Below, one piece after another: positions 7,649 through 17,204 of a DNA stretch of 38,829 nt. Source of the stretch: an uncultured Clostridia bacterium (GTDB lineage Bacteria; Bacillota; Clostridia; TANB77; CAG-508); NCBI GenBank assembly GCA_947626885.1, contig CANQTX010000019.1, positions 1-38,829 of the forward strand. The letters are read 5' to 3'. The translations under genes were made by a program, and so were the position numbers. Below the pieces are notes generated by a model. It made no database searches, was not told where the DNA came from, and saw nothing but the letters and a program-made list of their open reading frames with translations. How positions within the stretch are numbered: the first letter of the stretch is position 1; every line of letters starts with the position of its first letter.

Positions 7649-10600
7649 ATGAAATTAAACATTATTTATGGTAGAAGTGGTAGTGGAAAAAGTACATATA
7701 TATATGAAGCAATAAAGAAAGAAACACGAGTTAAGAACATATTTATGATTGTTCCAGAGCAGAGTAATCTTTCAGCAGAGAGAAATCTTTTTGCTGTGAC
7801 GGGAAAAACAAGCTTACTTAATATCGAAGTACTTTCTTTAAGTAGAATGGCATATCGTGTTGCTAATGAGATAGGTGTAGTAACAGAGCATTTATCAAAC
7901 GTGGGAAAGGATATGCTTATTTTTGATTTACTAACGCAACAGAAAGCGCATTTAAATTTTTTAGGAAAATCAGATAAAAATGTAGATATGGTAGCTAGAA
8001 TGTTAACAGAATTTAAAAAACATCATATTCATGTGGACGATTTGAAAAAAATAGCTATAGATAATACCTATACACAATTAAAACTACAAGATATTCGTTT
8101 ATTATATGAGCAATATGAAGAAAGAATCAGAAATCAATGGATAGATGAAAATGATATTTTAACAATTTTAGTGCAGAATTTTGAGCAGTCACATATGTTT
8201 GATAATGCGATTGTCTACATTGATGAGTTTTTAGGGTTTACACCACAGGAATATTTGGTATTTGAAAAATTAGTAGAAAAATGTGCAGAAATAACAGTGA
8301 GTGTTCCAACAGATGCATTAGATGTTGTTTCTTATAAGGAGAATGATATTTTCTATTTTAATAAACAATTTGCTCATCGATTAATCGATATTGCTACTAA
8401 AAAAGGTGCAGAAATAAAAAAGGTGCATTTAGAAAAGGCATATAGATTTCAAAATGAAGAATTAGCATTTTTAGAAAGAAACTTTTTTGCTACTAAAACC
8501 GCATTTGTTCCTTCTACAAAACATATTCAGTTATTTATAGCAAATCATCCGTATTCTGAATTAGAATATGTGGCGAAAACAATTTATAAATTGGTAAAAG
8601 ATGAAGGATATCAGTATCATGAAATCGGTATTATTACCGAGGATATTGAAAAATATGGTGAAGATGCCAAAGTAATGTTAAATGCTTATGAAATTCCTTT
8701 ATTTATAGATGAAAAACAAGAATTAAATCAAAATATTCTCATAAAATTTATTATAGCGATGTTAGATATTTTTGTACAAAATTGGTCTTATGAAACCATG
8801 TTACATTATATCAAAATGGGATTATTAGAAATAGAAAAGGAAGACATTTATATATTAGAGAATTATTGTAGGAAATGGGGTATTAAAGGGAAAAAGTGGT
8901 ATGAGAAACCATGGGATTATGAGCCAATTAATGCTGTGCAAGAAAAGTTAGAAATGCTAAGAAAAAAAATAGTGGAACCGTTACTAACATTTAAAGAGGA
9001 GGTTTCAGGGCAAAAAACGGTAACAGAAATAACGAAACAGATTTATACATTTTTAATAGAAAATCATATTCCAATGGTATTGGATAGCAAGTTGAAAAGC
9101 TATAACAAACTAGATATTACAGACCAATATAATACTAGCTATAGAATACTAATACAGGTGTTAGAAGAAATTTGTTTCCTTTTTAAGGATGAACCAATAA
9201 GTTTTCAAAGATATAAAGAGTTATTACAAGTAGGATTAAATCATAGTGAAATTGGCAAACTTCCTGCTACACAAGATCAAGTTATTTTGGGAGATACGGA
9301 AAGAACGAGAAGTAATGGGTTAAAAGTATTGTTTATTATTGGTGTTAATGACGGTAGTTTTCCTAAAGAAAGTTTAACAGAAGGTTTTTTAAATGATACC
9401 GATAGACAATATTTAAAAGAAGCTGGCATGGAACTAGCAAAAGATTCTAGAGACAGCTTATTTGAAGAACAGTTTAATATTTATAGAACTTTAACAACAC
9501 CTTCAGAGAAACTTTATATATCATATGCTGCATCAGATAAACAGGGAAAATCCATGAGACCATCTATTTTAATTAAAAAGCTAAAAAGATTATTTCCGCA
9601 TATGGCGGAAGAAAGTGATATAGTGCAAACAGAGCATCAATTATCTAATTATCGTATAAGCTTTGAAGAAGCACTACAAGTGTATAAAGAATACCTGATG
9701 GGGAAAGATATTTCAGAAGAATGGGAAACTGTATTACGTTATTTTTATCAAAAAGATACAATACGATTTACCAAAGCACTTTCAGGTATTTATTATACCA
9801 ATCAATCTCAGAATATTGAAAAAGCAAATATAGATAGGTTATATGGTAATGTATTAAAAACAAGTGTATCTCAATTAGAAAGCTATAGAAAGTGTCCTTT
9901 TGCATTTCATCTAACATATGGTTTACAATTAAAAGAAAGACCAGAATTAAAAATGCAAGCAATAGATACCGGTTCTTTTATGCATGAAGTAATTGATTTG
10001 TTTTTTAAAAAGTTAGATGAAGAGGAAAAAAATATAAAACAAATAGAAAAGGAAAATATTAGTGAGATGGTGGATGCCATCATAAATCAATTACTATTAT
10101 CGAATCGATACTATATTTTTTCTAGTTCTGCTAAATTTAGATGGCTTACGAGAAGATTAAAAAAGGTAATTGTGTCATCCATAGAATATATTGTTTATTC
10201 TTTAAAATATAGTGATTTTTCTGTATTAGGTCATGAAGTAGAATTTAGTCATACGGGGACATATCCACCAATAAAAATGTCTGTAGAAGGAAAAATTATT
10301 GAAATCACAGGAAAAATTGATAGAGTGGATATAGCTCAAACAAAAGATGCACAATATGTTAGAATTATTGACTATAAATCTTCAGCCAAAGATATTGATA
10401 TGAACGAAGTGGTATCAGGATTACAAATTCAATTAATAACTTATTTGGATGCCATTTGTGATAAGGAATCTTTTGCACCCAGTGGTATTTTGTATTTAGG
10501 ATTAATGGATAATATCATAAAAGCAGACAAGAATTTACCCACAGAAGAAATAGAAAATCGCATACGTAAAGCTTTTAAAATGAAAGGTTTGATACTAGCA

Positions 10601-10957
10601 GATGTATCTGTTGTAAAAATGATGGATAATACTATGAAAACTGGTAATTCTGATATAGTACCCGTATATATTGGTAAAGAAGGAGAAATTAGTGAGAAAA
10701 AGTCAAGTGTAATTCAAAAAGAAGATTTTGAAAACTTACAGAAAAAAGTTAAGCAAATTATACGAGACATGACAAAAGAAATTTTAAAAGGGAAAATTAC
10801 TATTCAACCATATTATTATAAAAAGAAAACAGGGTGTGATTATTGTGCTTATAAGACAATCTGTATGTTTCATACCAGTATAAAAGGAAATGAATATTAC
10901 TATATTCGACAAGATGATAAAGATAAAATTCTAGAAGAAATGAAAGGAAAAGAATAA
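7649..10957 (+). CDS. addB: AddB, helicase-nuclease subunit for double-strand break repair
   Basis: AddB works with AddA to resect double-strand DNA ends before RecA loading. It is 1102 residues, close to other AddB proteins. The Walker A motif GRSGSGKS is at residues 9-16. The C-terminal RecB-like nuclease contains GKIDRVD and IDYKSS. Iron-sulfur cysteines are seen as RKCPF near residue 750 and CDYCAYKTIC near the C-terminus. The start ATG follows GAGAGGTAAG. Unusually, addA does not follow: alr overlaps the stop by one base (TAATG), so addB, alr, pgeF and the glycosylase gene probably form one transcript. The call is secure. Confidence 0.93.
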   Translation: MKLNIIYGRSGSGKSTYIYEAIKKETRVKNIFMIVPEQSNLSAERNLFAVTGKTSLLNIEVLSLSRMAYRVANEIGVVTEHLSNVGKDMLIFDLLTQQKAHLNFLGKSDKNVDMVARMLTEFKKHHIHVDDLKKIAIDNTYTQLKLQDIRLLYEQYEERIRNQWIDENDILTILVQNFEQSHMFDNAIVYIDEFLGFTPQEYLVFEKLVEKCAEITVSVPTDALDVVSYKENDIFYFNKQFAHRLIDIATKKGAEIKKVHLEKAYRFQNEELAFLERNFFATKTAFVPSTKHIQLFIANHPYSELEYVAKTIYKLVKDEGYQYHEIGIITEDIEKYGEDAKVMLNAYEIPLFIDEKQELNQNILIKFIIAMLDIFVQNWSYETMLHYIKMGLLEIEKEDIYILENYCRKWGIKGKKWYEKPWDYEPINAVQEKLEMLRKKIVEPLLTFKEEVSGQKTVTEITKQIYTFLIENHIPMVLDSKLKSYNKLDITDQYNTSYRILIQVLEEICFLFKDEPISFQRYKELLQVGLNHSEIGKLPATQDQVILGDTERTRSNGLKVLFIIGVNDGSFPKESLTEGFLNDTDRQYLKEAGMELAKDSRDSLFEEQFNIYRTLTTPSEKLYISYAASDKQGKSMRPSILIKKLKRLFPHMAEESDIVQTEHQLSNYRISFEEALQVYKEYLMGKDISEEWETVLRYFYQKDTIRFTKALSGIYYTNQSQNIEKANIDRLYGNVLKTSVSQLESYRKCPFAFHLTYGLQLKERPELKMQAIDTGSFMHEVIDLFFKKLDEEEKNIKQIEKENISEMVDAIINQLLLSNRYYIFSSSAKFRWLTRRLKKVIVSSIEYIVYSLKYSDFSVLGHEVEFSHTGTYPPIKMSVEGKIIEITGKIDRVDIAQTKDAQYVRIIDYKSSAKDIDMNEVVSGLQIQLITYLDAICDKESFAPSGILYLGLMDNIIKADKNLPTEEIENRIRKAFKMKGLILADVSVVKMMDNTMKTGNSDIVPVYIGKEGEISEKKSSVIQKEDFENLQKKVKQIIRDMTKEILKGKITIQPYYYKKKTGCDYCAYKTICMFHTSIKGNEYYYIRQDDKDKILEEMKGKE

Positions 10958-12045
10958 TGGAAATTACGCGTCCAACTGTTATGGAAATTGATATCACGGC
11001 ATTTGAGAATAATTTACAAAGTATTCAAGCATGTGTAGGCAAACAAGTGGTTATTATGCCAGTTATGAAGGCAAATGCTTACGGTACCTGGTTGAATCAA
11101 ACAAATGTTATTCATCAGTTTTCTATTATTGCTGTAGCTACAGTAGATGAAGCTATAGAATTACGAAAGCAAGGTTTTGAAAATGAGATTTTTATACTCA
11201 ACCAACCTGATATAGAGGAAATCCATAAAATAGTGGATTATCAAATTACGGTAGGCATTAGCTCAGATAGTTTTTTAGAACAACTAGGGCAATTCGGTAA
11301 GAAAGTTTCTGTTCATATAGAAATAGGAACAGGAATGGGAAGAACAGGTATTCATCCGAATAGAGTGCAAGAATATATTAATCATATACAACAATACCCT
11401 CATATTACAATTGAAGGAATATATACACATTTATCATCTGCAGATACCGATATAGCCTATACTCAAAAACAATTACAACTTTTTAACAAAGCAGTAGAAA
11501 CAGCGGAACAGTTAGTGGGAAAATTAAAATATATTCATGCAGCAGCTTCTAATGGTATTTTAAATTTTAAAGAAAGTCATTATCATCTAGTAAGACCCGG
11601 AATGATTTTATATGGTTATCCAGCAGCAGAGGACACCTTGCAAAAAATACCTTTAAAACCAGTGAGTCGCTTAAAATCTAAAGTTATATTATTAAAGAAA
11701 GTACCAAAAGGGACTTCTATTGGATATGCAAGAAGTTTTATTACTCAAAAAGAAACCACTGTGGCAACTATTCCTATGGGATATGCAGATGGCTTAAGAA
11801 GAAGTTTATCTAATAAAGGCTATGTGGTCATAAAAGGTAAAAAAGCACCTATTATAGGTAATATTTGTATGGATAGTTTTATGGTAGATGTAACAGATAT
11901 AGAAGGCGTTTCCGTAGGTGATGATGTTTATATTTGGGATAATGAAATTATTACATTAGAAGAGGTTGCTAAGTTGTGTGATACCATAAATTATGAAATA
12001 TTAAGTACTATTTCGTATAGAGTGCCAAGAGTGTTTGTATCATGA
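10957..12045 (+). CDS. alr: Alanine racemase
   Basis: A PLP enzyme interconverting L- and D-alanine for peptidoglycan. The PLP lysine is K38 in VMKANAYG and the catalytic tyrosine is Y257 in SIGYARSF. The barrel segment GTGMGRTGIHP and the C-terminal GNICMDSFMVDVTD are also typical. 362 residues is usual. It starts one base inside the addB stop codon, indicating translational coupling. K-A-N-A-Y-G replaces the commoner K-A-D-A-Y-G, a minor variant. Confidence 0.95.
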   Translation: MEITRPTVMEIDITAFENNLQSIQACVGKQVVIMPVMKANAYGTWLNQTNVIHQFSIIAVATVDEAIELRKQGFENEIFILNQPDIEEIHKIVDYQITVGISSDSFLEQLGQFGKKVSVHIEIGTGMGRTGIHPNRVQEYINHIQQYPHITIEGIYTHLSSADTDIAYTQKQLQLFNKAVETAEQLVGKLKYIHAAASNGILNFKESHYHLVRPGMILYGYPAAEDTLQKIPLKPVSRLKSKVILLKKVPKGTSIGYARSFITQKETTVATIPMGYADGLRRSLSNKGYVVIKGKKAPIIGNICMDSFMVDVTDIEGVSVGDDVYIWDNEIITLEEVAKLCDTINYEILSTISYRVPRVFVS

Positions 12046-12086
12046 AGATACCATAAGAAATGATGATTGATAAAAGGAGAAAATGA

Positions 12087-12878
12087 ATGTTTCAGTTTGC
12101 TAATAAAGAAATAATTTATCAAAAAAGAAATGGTATAGCATATATACAATTTAGTAGATTACTAAAATATCATGTGAAACATGCCTACACATTAAAAGCC
12201 GAAGGAATAGATTTCAGTGGTAATTCTGTATTGGAAGCAGAAAGCTATGAAAAACTTGCCACAGCATTAGATATTGATGCCACTACTATTGTAAAGCCAA
12301 AACAAACTCATACCAGTGTGGTTAAGTGTATTGATGGTATTCAAGATAGAGAATTATTAGAAAATGTAGATGGACTAATAACAGATAAAAAAAATGTTAC
12401 ATTATCCACGAAAAATGCAGATTGTATATTGTTTTTATTTTATGACCCTGTAAAAAAAGTAATTGCTAATGTTCATTCTGGTTGGAAAGGTACTTTTCAA
12501 AAAATAGCAGAAAAAACAGTGGTAAAAATGATAAATTATTATCAATGTGATCCCAAAGATATTATATGTTGCATTTGTCCTAGTATCAGAAAATGTCATT
12601 TTGAAGTAGATGAAGATGTAAAAATATTATGTGAAGAAATTTTTAAGTTTACTGGTAAAATAGAGAAATTTATTACTGTAGGAGAAATAAAAGATGGAAA
12701 ACAAAAATATATGATTGACACCATACGAATTAATCAATTATTATTAACAGCATTAGGTATTAAAGAGAAAAACATAATTGATTCTAATATTTGTAGTGTA
12801 TGTCATAGTGATAAAATTGCATCTTATCGTGTAGAAGGAAAAAACTATCAAAGAGCAACAGCTGTTATATGTCTATAA
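12087..12878 (+). CDS. pgeF: Peptidoglycan editing factor PgeF (YfiH/laccase-domain family)
   Basis: A YfiH-family protein. In E. coli, PgeF removes wrongly incorporated residues from peptidoglycan precursors; older annotations call the family polyphenol oxidase or laccase-like. Metal-site residues appear in the usual order: His in KQTHTS, Cys in NADC, His in NVHSGWKGT. The C-terminal DSNICSVCHSDK... region fits. At 263 residues the length is normal. AAAGGAGA eight bases upstream supports ATG 12087 over the ATG at 12083. It follows alr, a fitting cell-wall context. Confidence 0.9.
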   Translation: MFQFANKEIIYQKRNGIAYIQFSRLLKYHVKHAYTLKAEGIDFSGNSVLEAESYEKLATALDIDATTIVKPKQTHTSVVKCIDGIQDRELLENVDGLITDKKNVTLSTKNADCILFLFYDPVKKVIANVHSGWKGTFQKIAEKTVVKMINYYQCDPKDIICCICPSIRKCHFEVDEDVKILCEEIFKFTGKIEKFITVGEIKDGKQKYMIDTIRINQLLLTALGIKEKNIIDSNICSVCHSDKIASYRVEGKNYQRATAVICL

Positions 12879-12942
12879 AAGTAAATGTGAAAGTAAAAAC
12901 GTGTGAAAAGAATTGTAAATGAAATAGAGAATGGAGAAAAAA

Positions 12943-13512
12943 ATGTGTGAAAAATTAAATGCATTAGCAGATGTCGTAAAAACATGTACAAAATGTGGGC
13001 TTTGTAAAACAAGAACCAATACAGTTTTTGGGGTAGGTCCTATACATACAGATATTATGTTTGTAGGAGAAGGTCCTGGTGCAGATGAAGATAGAGAAGG
13101 AATACCTTTTGTTGGTAAAGCAGGTAAATTAATGAACCAAGCATTTGCAGGATTAGGTATAAAAAGAGAAGAAGTTTATATTGCTAATGTTGTAAAGTGT
13201 AGACCTCCGAATAACAGAACTCCTTTGAAAGAAGAAGCTATGGCTTGCTTAGATTATTTAAGAAATCAAGTAATAATTATAAAACCCAAAATAATTGTGT
13301 TATTAGGAAATACTGCTTTAAAAAATATCGTAGGAGAAGAGTATGGTATAACAGCCAGTAGGGGAAAATGGATTGAAAAAAAAGGCATTTATTATATGCC
13401 AACATTTCACCCAGCTGCATTATTAAGAGATGAATCTAAAAAAGTTGATTTTTGGAATGACTTAAAAATGGTTGTAGAAAAAATGCATCAGTTTCATGAA
13501 ACTGATGCATAG
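12943..13512 (+). CDS. Type-4 (iron-sulfur) uracil-DNA glycosylase
   Basis: Removes uracil from DNA to begin base excision repair. The family-4 hallmarks are an N-terminal cysteine pair (CTKCGLC), the active-site stretch GEGPGADEDREGIPFVGKAG, further cysteines (VVKCRPP), and the conserved FHPAALLR. The frame opens at ATG 12931, but GGAGA at 12933-12937 is inside those codons and serves ATG 12943, giving 189 residues. The last nine codons form a perfect 28-bp palindrome that can act as a terminator for the convergent gene (see findings). Confidence 0.92.
   Translation: MCEKLNALADVVKTCTKCGLCKTRTNTVFGVGPIHTDIMFVGEGPGADEDREGIPFVGKAGKLMNQAFAGLGIKREEVYIANVVKCRPPNNRTPLKEEAMACLDYLRNQVIIIKPKIIVLLGNTALKNIVGEEYGITASRGKWIEKKGIYYMPTFHPAALLRDESKKVDFWNDLKMVVEKMHQFHETDA
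13477..13510 (-). terminator. Terminator of the leftward metallopeptidase gene, embedded in a coding end
   Basis: A perfect 28-bp palindrome at 13483-13510 (half-site ATGCATCAGTTTCA) is followed, reading leftward, by TTTTTC. It lies 40 bases past the stop of the minus-strand gene and wholly inside the 3' end of the plus-strand glycosylase gene. Reading rightward it has no T-tract. Confidence 0.6.
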
Positions 13513-13549
13513 AAGAGGGTAAATAAAAATTTATGAAGAAGACGAAAAA

Positions 13550-14684
13550 TTAAAAATCTTTCGCTCTTAGGGTTTCCTCTAATAAGAGTTTGCATTTTGA
13601 GAATAATTTTTTAAAAAATTGAAATCCATAGGTTTGTTTTTCAAGAGTAGAAATATCTGTTTGCAAACTATCTAAATCATCAAAATAACCATATTTCTCT
13701 AAAACATCTCTTTTATCTTCTAATTGATGCATCATATCGCAATAAAAGTCATTAAAAAAGTGGTAATCATCTGTTTGAATTAAAAGATGTTTAAAATGAT
13801 ATAAATGAGATTGAAATTCTTTAATATCTGTTAAATTTTTAATATTATCAAATTCTTTTTCAAAACAATCTACAATAATTTTATTTTGTGTTTCTAAAGT
13901 AAGATGCAAAATGGTAGATTTTAGTGTATTGATTTTCAGGTTCAATTTTCTTATTTTATTAATACTTTTTGCTTCTTCAGAGCAAAGAGATAATGTATAA
14001 ATAGCATGGGATAATTCTGATTCATAATGAACCAATAAATCTAAATTGTATTCTATTTGTTGATACGTCTTTGTACTAGACTTCTCTATAAAAGTATTTT
14101 TAAAAATATCATTACTAAATAGTGTGCTATGAAAGAGTGGATAAGTACCAGTGAAATAAGCCATTTGCTTTAACAATGCTGTTTGAATAGGATAATAATT
14201 AGGACTTTCTGTAGTAAGCTCCATCTGATAATATTTTACAGTATCTAAAGGAGCATTTGTTGCTTGAGAAGCCATTAATTGAACAGAAGCTTCATTAATA
14301 GCCATTCCGTGTATGTGCAGCAGTTTCCATATTATAAAGCCCCAAACGCAATAGTTTTCCATGTTTGTTTTTTAATTCCTGCATAAAATGTAAACATTCA
14401 TGTACCGCAACTGTATTTAAATCTGTTAGATTCATATTTTTACTAAAATAAATAGCATTATTTTTGTAAAAATATTTTGCTATAGCCATATCGTTAGGCA
14501 TTTCTGCAATATACATATTTAATCGAGCAATAGAAATAAATAAATCACTTTGTCGAATGTTATGTTCAGGAAAAGCAGTGCAAATTTTTTCAGAAATATT
14601 GGATGCTATTTTATTAACTTCTAATGTATTTAATTTTCCAATTACTTGGATTCCTTCTTTTTTTAAATCGGCTGCAATGCTCAT
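13550..14684 (-). CDS. HExxH metallopeptidase, +1 frameshift at CGG
   Basis: Two overlapping frames make one protein of about 377 residues. The N-terminal part (start ATG 14684, AAGGAG six bases upstream) has the zinc motif H95-E-C-L-H99 in VAVHECLHFMQE and continues to ETAAHT; codon 126 is CGG (14309-14307). In that frame a stop follows four codons later. Shifting +1 there, by skipping the C, reads GGA and continues GMAINEASVQ, whose Glu is the expected third zinc ligand. The remaining ~250 residues are helical and unrecognised. CGG is otherwise unused in window genes, so this may be real +1 frameshifting rather than a dead gene or a sequencing error. The frame from an ATG at 14362 is probably not a separate gene. 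The substrate is unknown. Confidence 0.65.
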
Positions 14685-14770
14685 GAAAATCTCCTTAAAT
14701 CTTTCGTATATCATTATTATACAACCAAAAATAGGAAAGTTAAATAGCAGGATTGTTAAGAAAATATTAC

Positions 14771-14801
14771 ATTTATATTACAAAAACATTGTAATATAAA
14801 T
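14771..14801. other. Hairpin/dyad in the divergent intergenic region
   Basis: ATTTATATTAC (14771-14781) and GTAATATAAAT (14791-14801) are perfect 11-bp inverted arms, with a weak TTTTATAT tail. The site lies between the leftward metallopeptidase gene and the rightward C1A protease gene, so it may be an operator or part of a weak terminator. Confidence 0.35.
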
Positions 14802-14897
14802 TTTATATAAAAAAAAGAAACAGGATAAAGTGTTATTTTCCGTAATAATGAAGCATCACAAAAAAACATGAAAATACTGGAAATGCAAGGATAAAGG

Positions 14898-14926
14898 TTG
14901 ATTTAAGTAAAAAAAACACCTATAAT
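14898..14926 (+). promoter_or_regulatory. Promoter of the dockerin protease gene
   Basis: TTGATT at 14898-14903 and TATAAT at 14921-14926 have 17-bp spacing, about 36 bases before the start codon. Confidence 0.6.
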
Positions 14927-14962
14927 AAAAATAGAATTTAAGAAAGTGAGTTAAGTAGAATC

Positions 14963-17041
14963 ATGAGGAAAGAAAAAAGATTAAAGAAGGAAAAAAGAAA
15001 TGTTATTACGATAGGTATTAGTACATTGTTGGCGAGTATTGTTTTTTCTGGTACAGTTTTCGCCACTGATTTAGAATTACAAGTGACACAAGATTATGAA
15101 AAATGGAATACTTTATCTATTGAAGAAAAAAGTAATACGATGCTTCCCAAAACGTTTTCTACAGAAATACCGGAAAAGATATTAGAAAGCACGAACAAAG
15201 AGCATAATGTGCCTAAAATGGTAAGTGCTTTACTAGAAGGGAGAAAACGAAGTTTAGAAGAAGTAGGAGTTACTTACAGTGATGCAAGATATAATTTGGC
15301 AGATGTTTTGGATATAAGAGTAGAAAATCAAGGAAACACAAATGAATGTTGGGCTTTTTCTATGTTAAAATCTTTAGAAACGAATATCGCATTACATAAA
15401 GGAACCAAAGTATTAGAAAATTTTTCAGAGAGACATATGGATTATGCTACTTCTAGAACTTTTTTAGATGGTATTAATGAAAAAGGCTTTAATAGAGAAG
15501 TTGGTGAAGGTGGACTTCCTGTAGAAGCATTAGCCTATTTAACTAATGGACAAGGAAGTGTATTAGAAAATCAAATGCCATTTGAGAATAATGAAGAAAA
15601 AATATATTTATCAGCCATAGATAAACCGGTAGATACAGTTGTAACAGATTATACAATATTACCTACTTTGGCAAAAGAATTTCAAAGAGATGAAAACGGT
15701 AATACAATAAGTGTTACTTATTCAGATGGAAAAGGCAATATTTATTCTAGTGAACAAGTAGAACAAATTAGAAACATTATTAAACAGCACATTGTTAATG
15801 ATGGTGCTGTATCTTCTATGACGGTTGGAAGTGCAGCAAATTCTTATAATTATGATAAAGGTAATCAAAATTTATTTCAAGCAACTGCTTATAATTGCAA
15901 TGATACAACAAAACAAAGAGATCATGCTATTACCATTGTTGGTTGGGATGATAATTATTCGAGAGATCATTTTGCAGAAGGATCAAAACCTTCTACAGAT
16001 GGAGCATATATTGTATTAAATTCTTATGGAGCCAATGCTTTTGAGAATGGATATTTATATGTTTCGTATGAAGATTTTTTAGTGGAATCAGAATTATATG
16101 TTATTACGAATAGTAAAAAAATAGATTATGATGGTATTTATCAATCTGATTTTTATGGAGGTATTTTTTCTGTAAATACACCAAGTTCTGAAGGTTATAT
16201 TGCCAATATATTTAATCGAGATACTTCAAAAGAGGAAATATTGAATACAGTAGGTGTTACAGTTCCAGATTATGGAGCAGTAGAAGTTTATATTAATACA
16301 GAAGGGGACTTAAACTTAAATGCTTTAACAAAAATAGGAGAATCAAATGGAATGCTAGAGCCAGGATTTCATATGATTGATGTAACACCAACAGAATTGA
16401 CAACCGATACATTTGCAATTGTTATAAAACAAAAATCATTAAACAATACATTTTGTTTCGCAATAGAAGCACCTGTTGCGGGTACAGCTTATGAAGTTGT
16501 TAATTCTAATCAAAATAGTTATATTTTGATTGATGAAAAAGGATGGGTAAATTTAATTGACACGGGTATTCAAGGAATAGATTTAAGTAAATCTGATGTT
16601 TGTATTAAAGCTTTTACAACCAGTCATCAAGAATCGAAAGATGAACATATTGCAGTAAAAAATTATAAAATTGATGAACAATATATTGTGAAAATTCCAA
16701 ATCATACAACGATAAAAGAATTTAAAGAGCATATTATAGCAGATTTAGAACAAAATATATATGATAAAGATGTGTTAATAACAGAAGAAGAGGCACTTAT
16801 TAAAACTGGCATGAAGTTACAATTATCAGATGGTACAGAATATACGTTAATTATTAGGGGTGATACAAATTGTGATGGAGAAGTTACGCTAACAGACCTT
16901 TCAAAATTAGTGTTACACTATAATGAAACAGAAGGCTTTATATTAGAAGGTGCTGCAGAAAAAGCGGGAGATATGAATACAGATAAAAAGATTACGTTAA
17001 CAGATGTTTCACAATTAATTGTATTATATAATGCTATGTAA
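14963..17041 (+). CDS. Secreted papain-family (C1A) cysteine protease with C-terminal dockerin
   Basis: A signal peptide (basic start, then ITIGISTLLASIVFSGTVFA) leads into a C1A peptidase domain. The active-site Cys129 is in QGNTNECWAFS, His321 is in DHAITIVGWDD and Asn353 is in LNSYG, in the correct order. A middle region (~400-560) resembles the lectin-like/beta domain often attached to bacterial C1A peptidases. The C-terminus has two calcium-binding dockerin repeats, GDTNCDGEVTLTDLSKL and GDMNTDKKITLTDVSQL. A dockerin docks proteins onto cohesins, and the next gene encodes a wall-anchored cohesin-like protein, so the protease is likely displayed on the cell surface. The start ATG is preceded by AAGTGAG, a modest binding site. 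692 residues. Confidence 0.88.
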   Translation: MRKEKRLKKEKRNVITIGISTLLASIVFSGTVFATDLELQVTQDYEKWNTLSIEEKSNTMLPKTFSTEIPEKILESTNKEHNVPKMVSALLEGRKRSLEEVGVTYSDARYNLADVLDIRVENQGNTNECWAFSMLKSLETNIALHKGTKVLENFSERHMDYATSRTFLDGINEKGFNREVGEGGLPVEALAYLTNGQGSVLENQMPFENNEEKIYLSAIDKPVDTVVTDYTILPTLAKEFQRDENGNTISVTYSDGKGNIYSSEQVEQIRNIIKQHIVNDGAVSSMTVGSAANSYNYDKGNQNLFQATAYNCNDTTKQRDHAITIVGWDDNYSRDHFAEGSKPSTDGAYIVLNSYGANAFENGYLYVSYEDFLVESELYVITNSKKIDYDGIYQSDFYGGIFSVNTPSSEGYIANIFNRDTSKEEILNTVGVTVPDYGAVEVYINTEGDLNLNALTKIGESNGMLEPGFHMIDVTPTELTTDTFAIVIKQKSLNNTFCFAIEAPVAGTAYEVVNSNQNSYILIDEKGWVNLIDTGIQGIDLSKSDVCIKAFTTSHQESKDEHIAVKNYKIDEQYIVKIPNHTTIKEFKEHIIADLEQNIYDKDVLITEEEALIKTGMKLQLSDGTEYTLIIRGDTNCDGEVTLTDLSKLVLHYNETEGFILEGAAEKAGDMNTDKKITLTDVSQLIVLYNAM

Positions 17042-17069
17042 ATGGAAGGAATGGATAATCATAGCATAG

Positions 17070-17102
17070 ATGATATAAACGTTATGAATTTGTTATCATT
17101 TT
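17070..17102 (+). terminator. Weak terminator-like hairpin after the protease gene
   Basis: ATGATA (17070-17075) pairs with TATCAT (17094-17099), extended by AAA/TTT, followed by TTTTG. The stem is AT-rich, so it may leak. Confidence 0.3.
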
Positions 17103-17146
17103 GAAAAGATGTTACTGAAATGTAATAGAAAAACAATAAGAATGTC

Positions 17147-17175
17147 TTGATTTTTAACATACAAACAGTTATACT
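17147..17175 (+). promoter_or_regulatory. Promoter of the cohesin-like gene
   Basis: TTGATT at 17147-17152 and TATACT at 17170-17175 have 17-bp spacing. An overlapping TATAAT sits five bases further on. Confidence 0.5.
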
Positions 17176-17204
17176 ATAATTGAAAGTGGTAAAGGAGAAT
17201 TCAA

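Noticed and set aside
14295..14362. Separate gene starting at ATG 14362 (minus) for the downstream half of the metallopeptidase.
   Set aside because: That ATG lies inside the upstream coding frame with no ribosome binding site, and its first ~18 residues are an out-of-frame reading of the upstream protein; the conserved NEA motif belongs to the same protein as HECLH.
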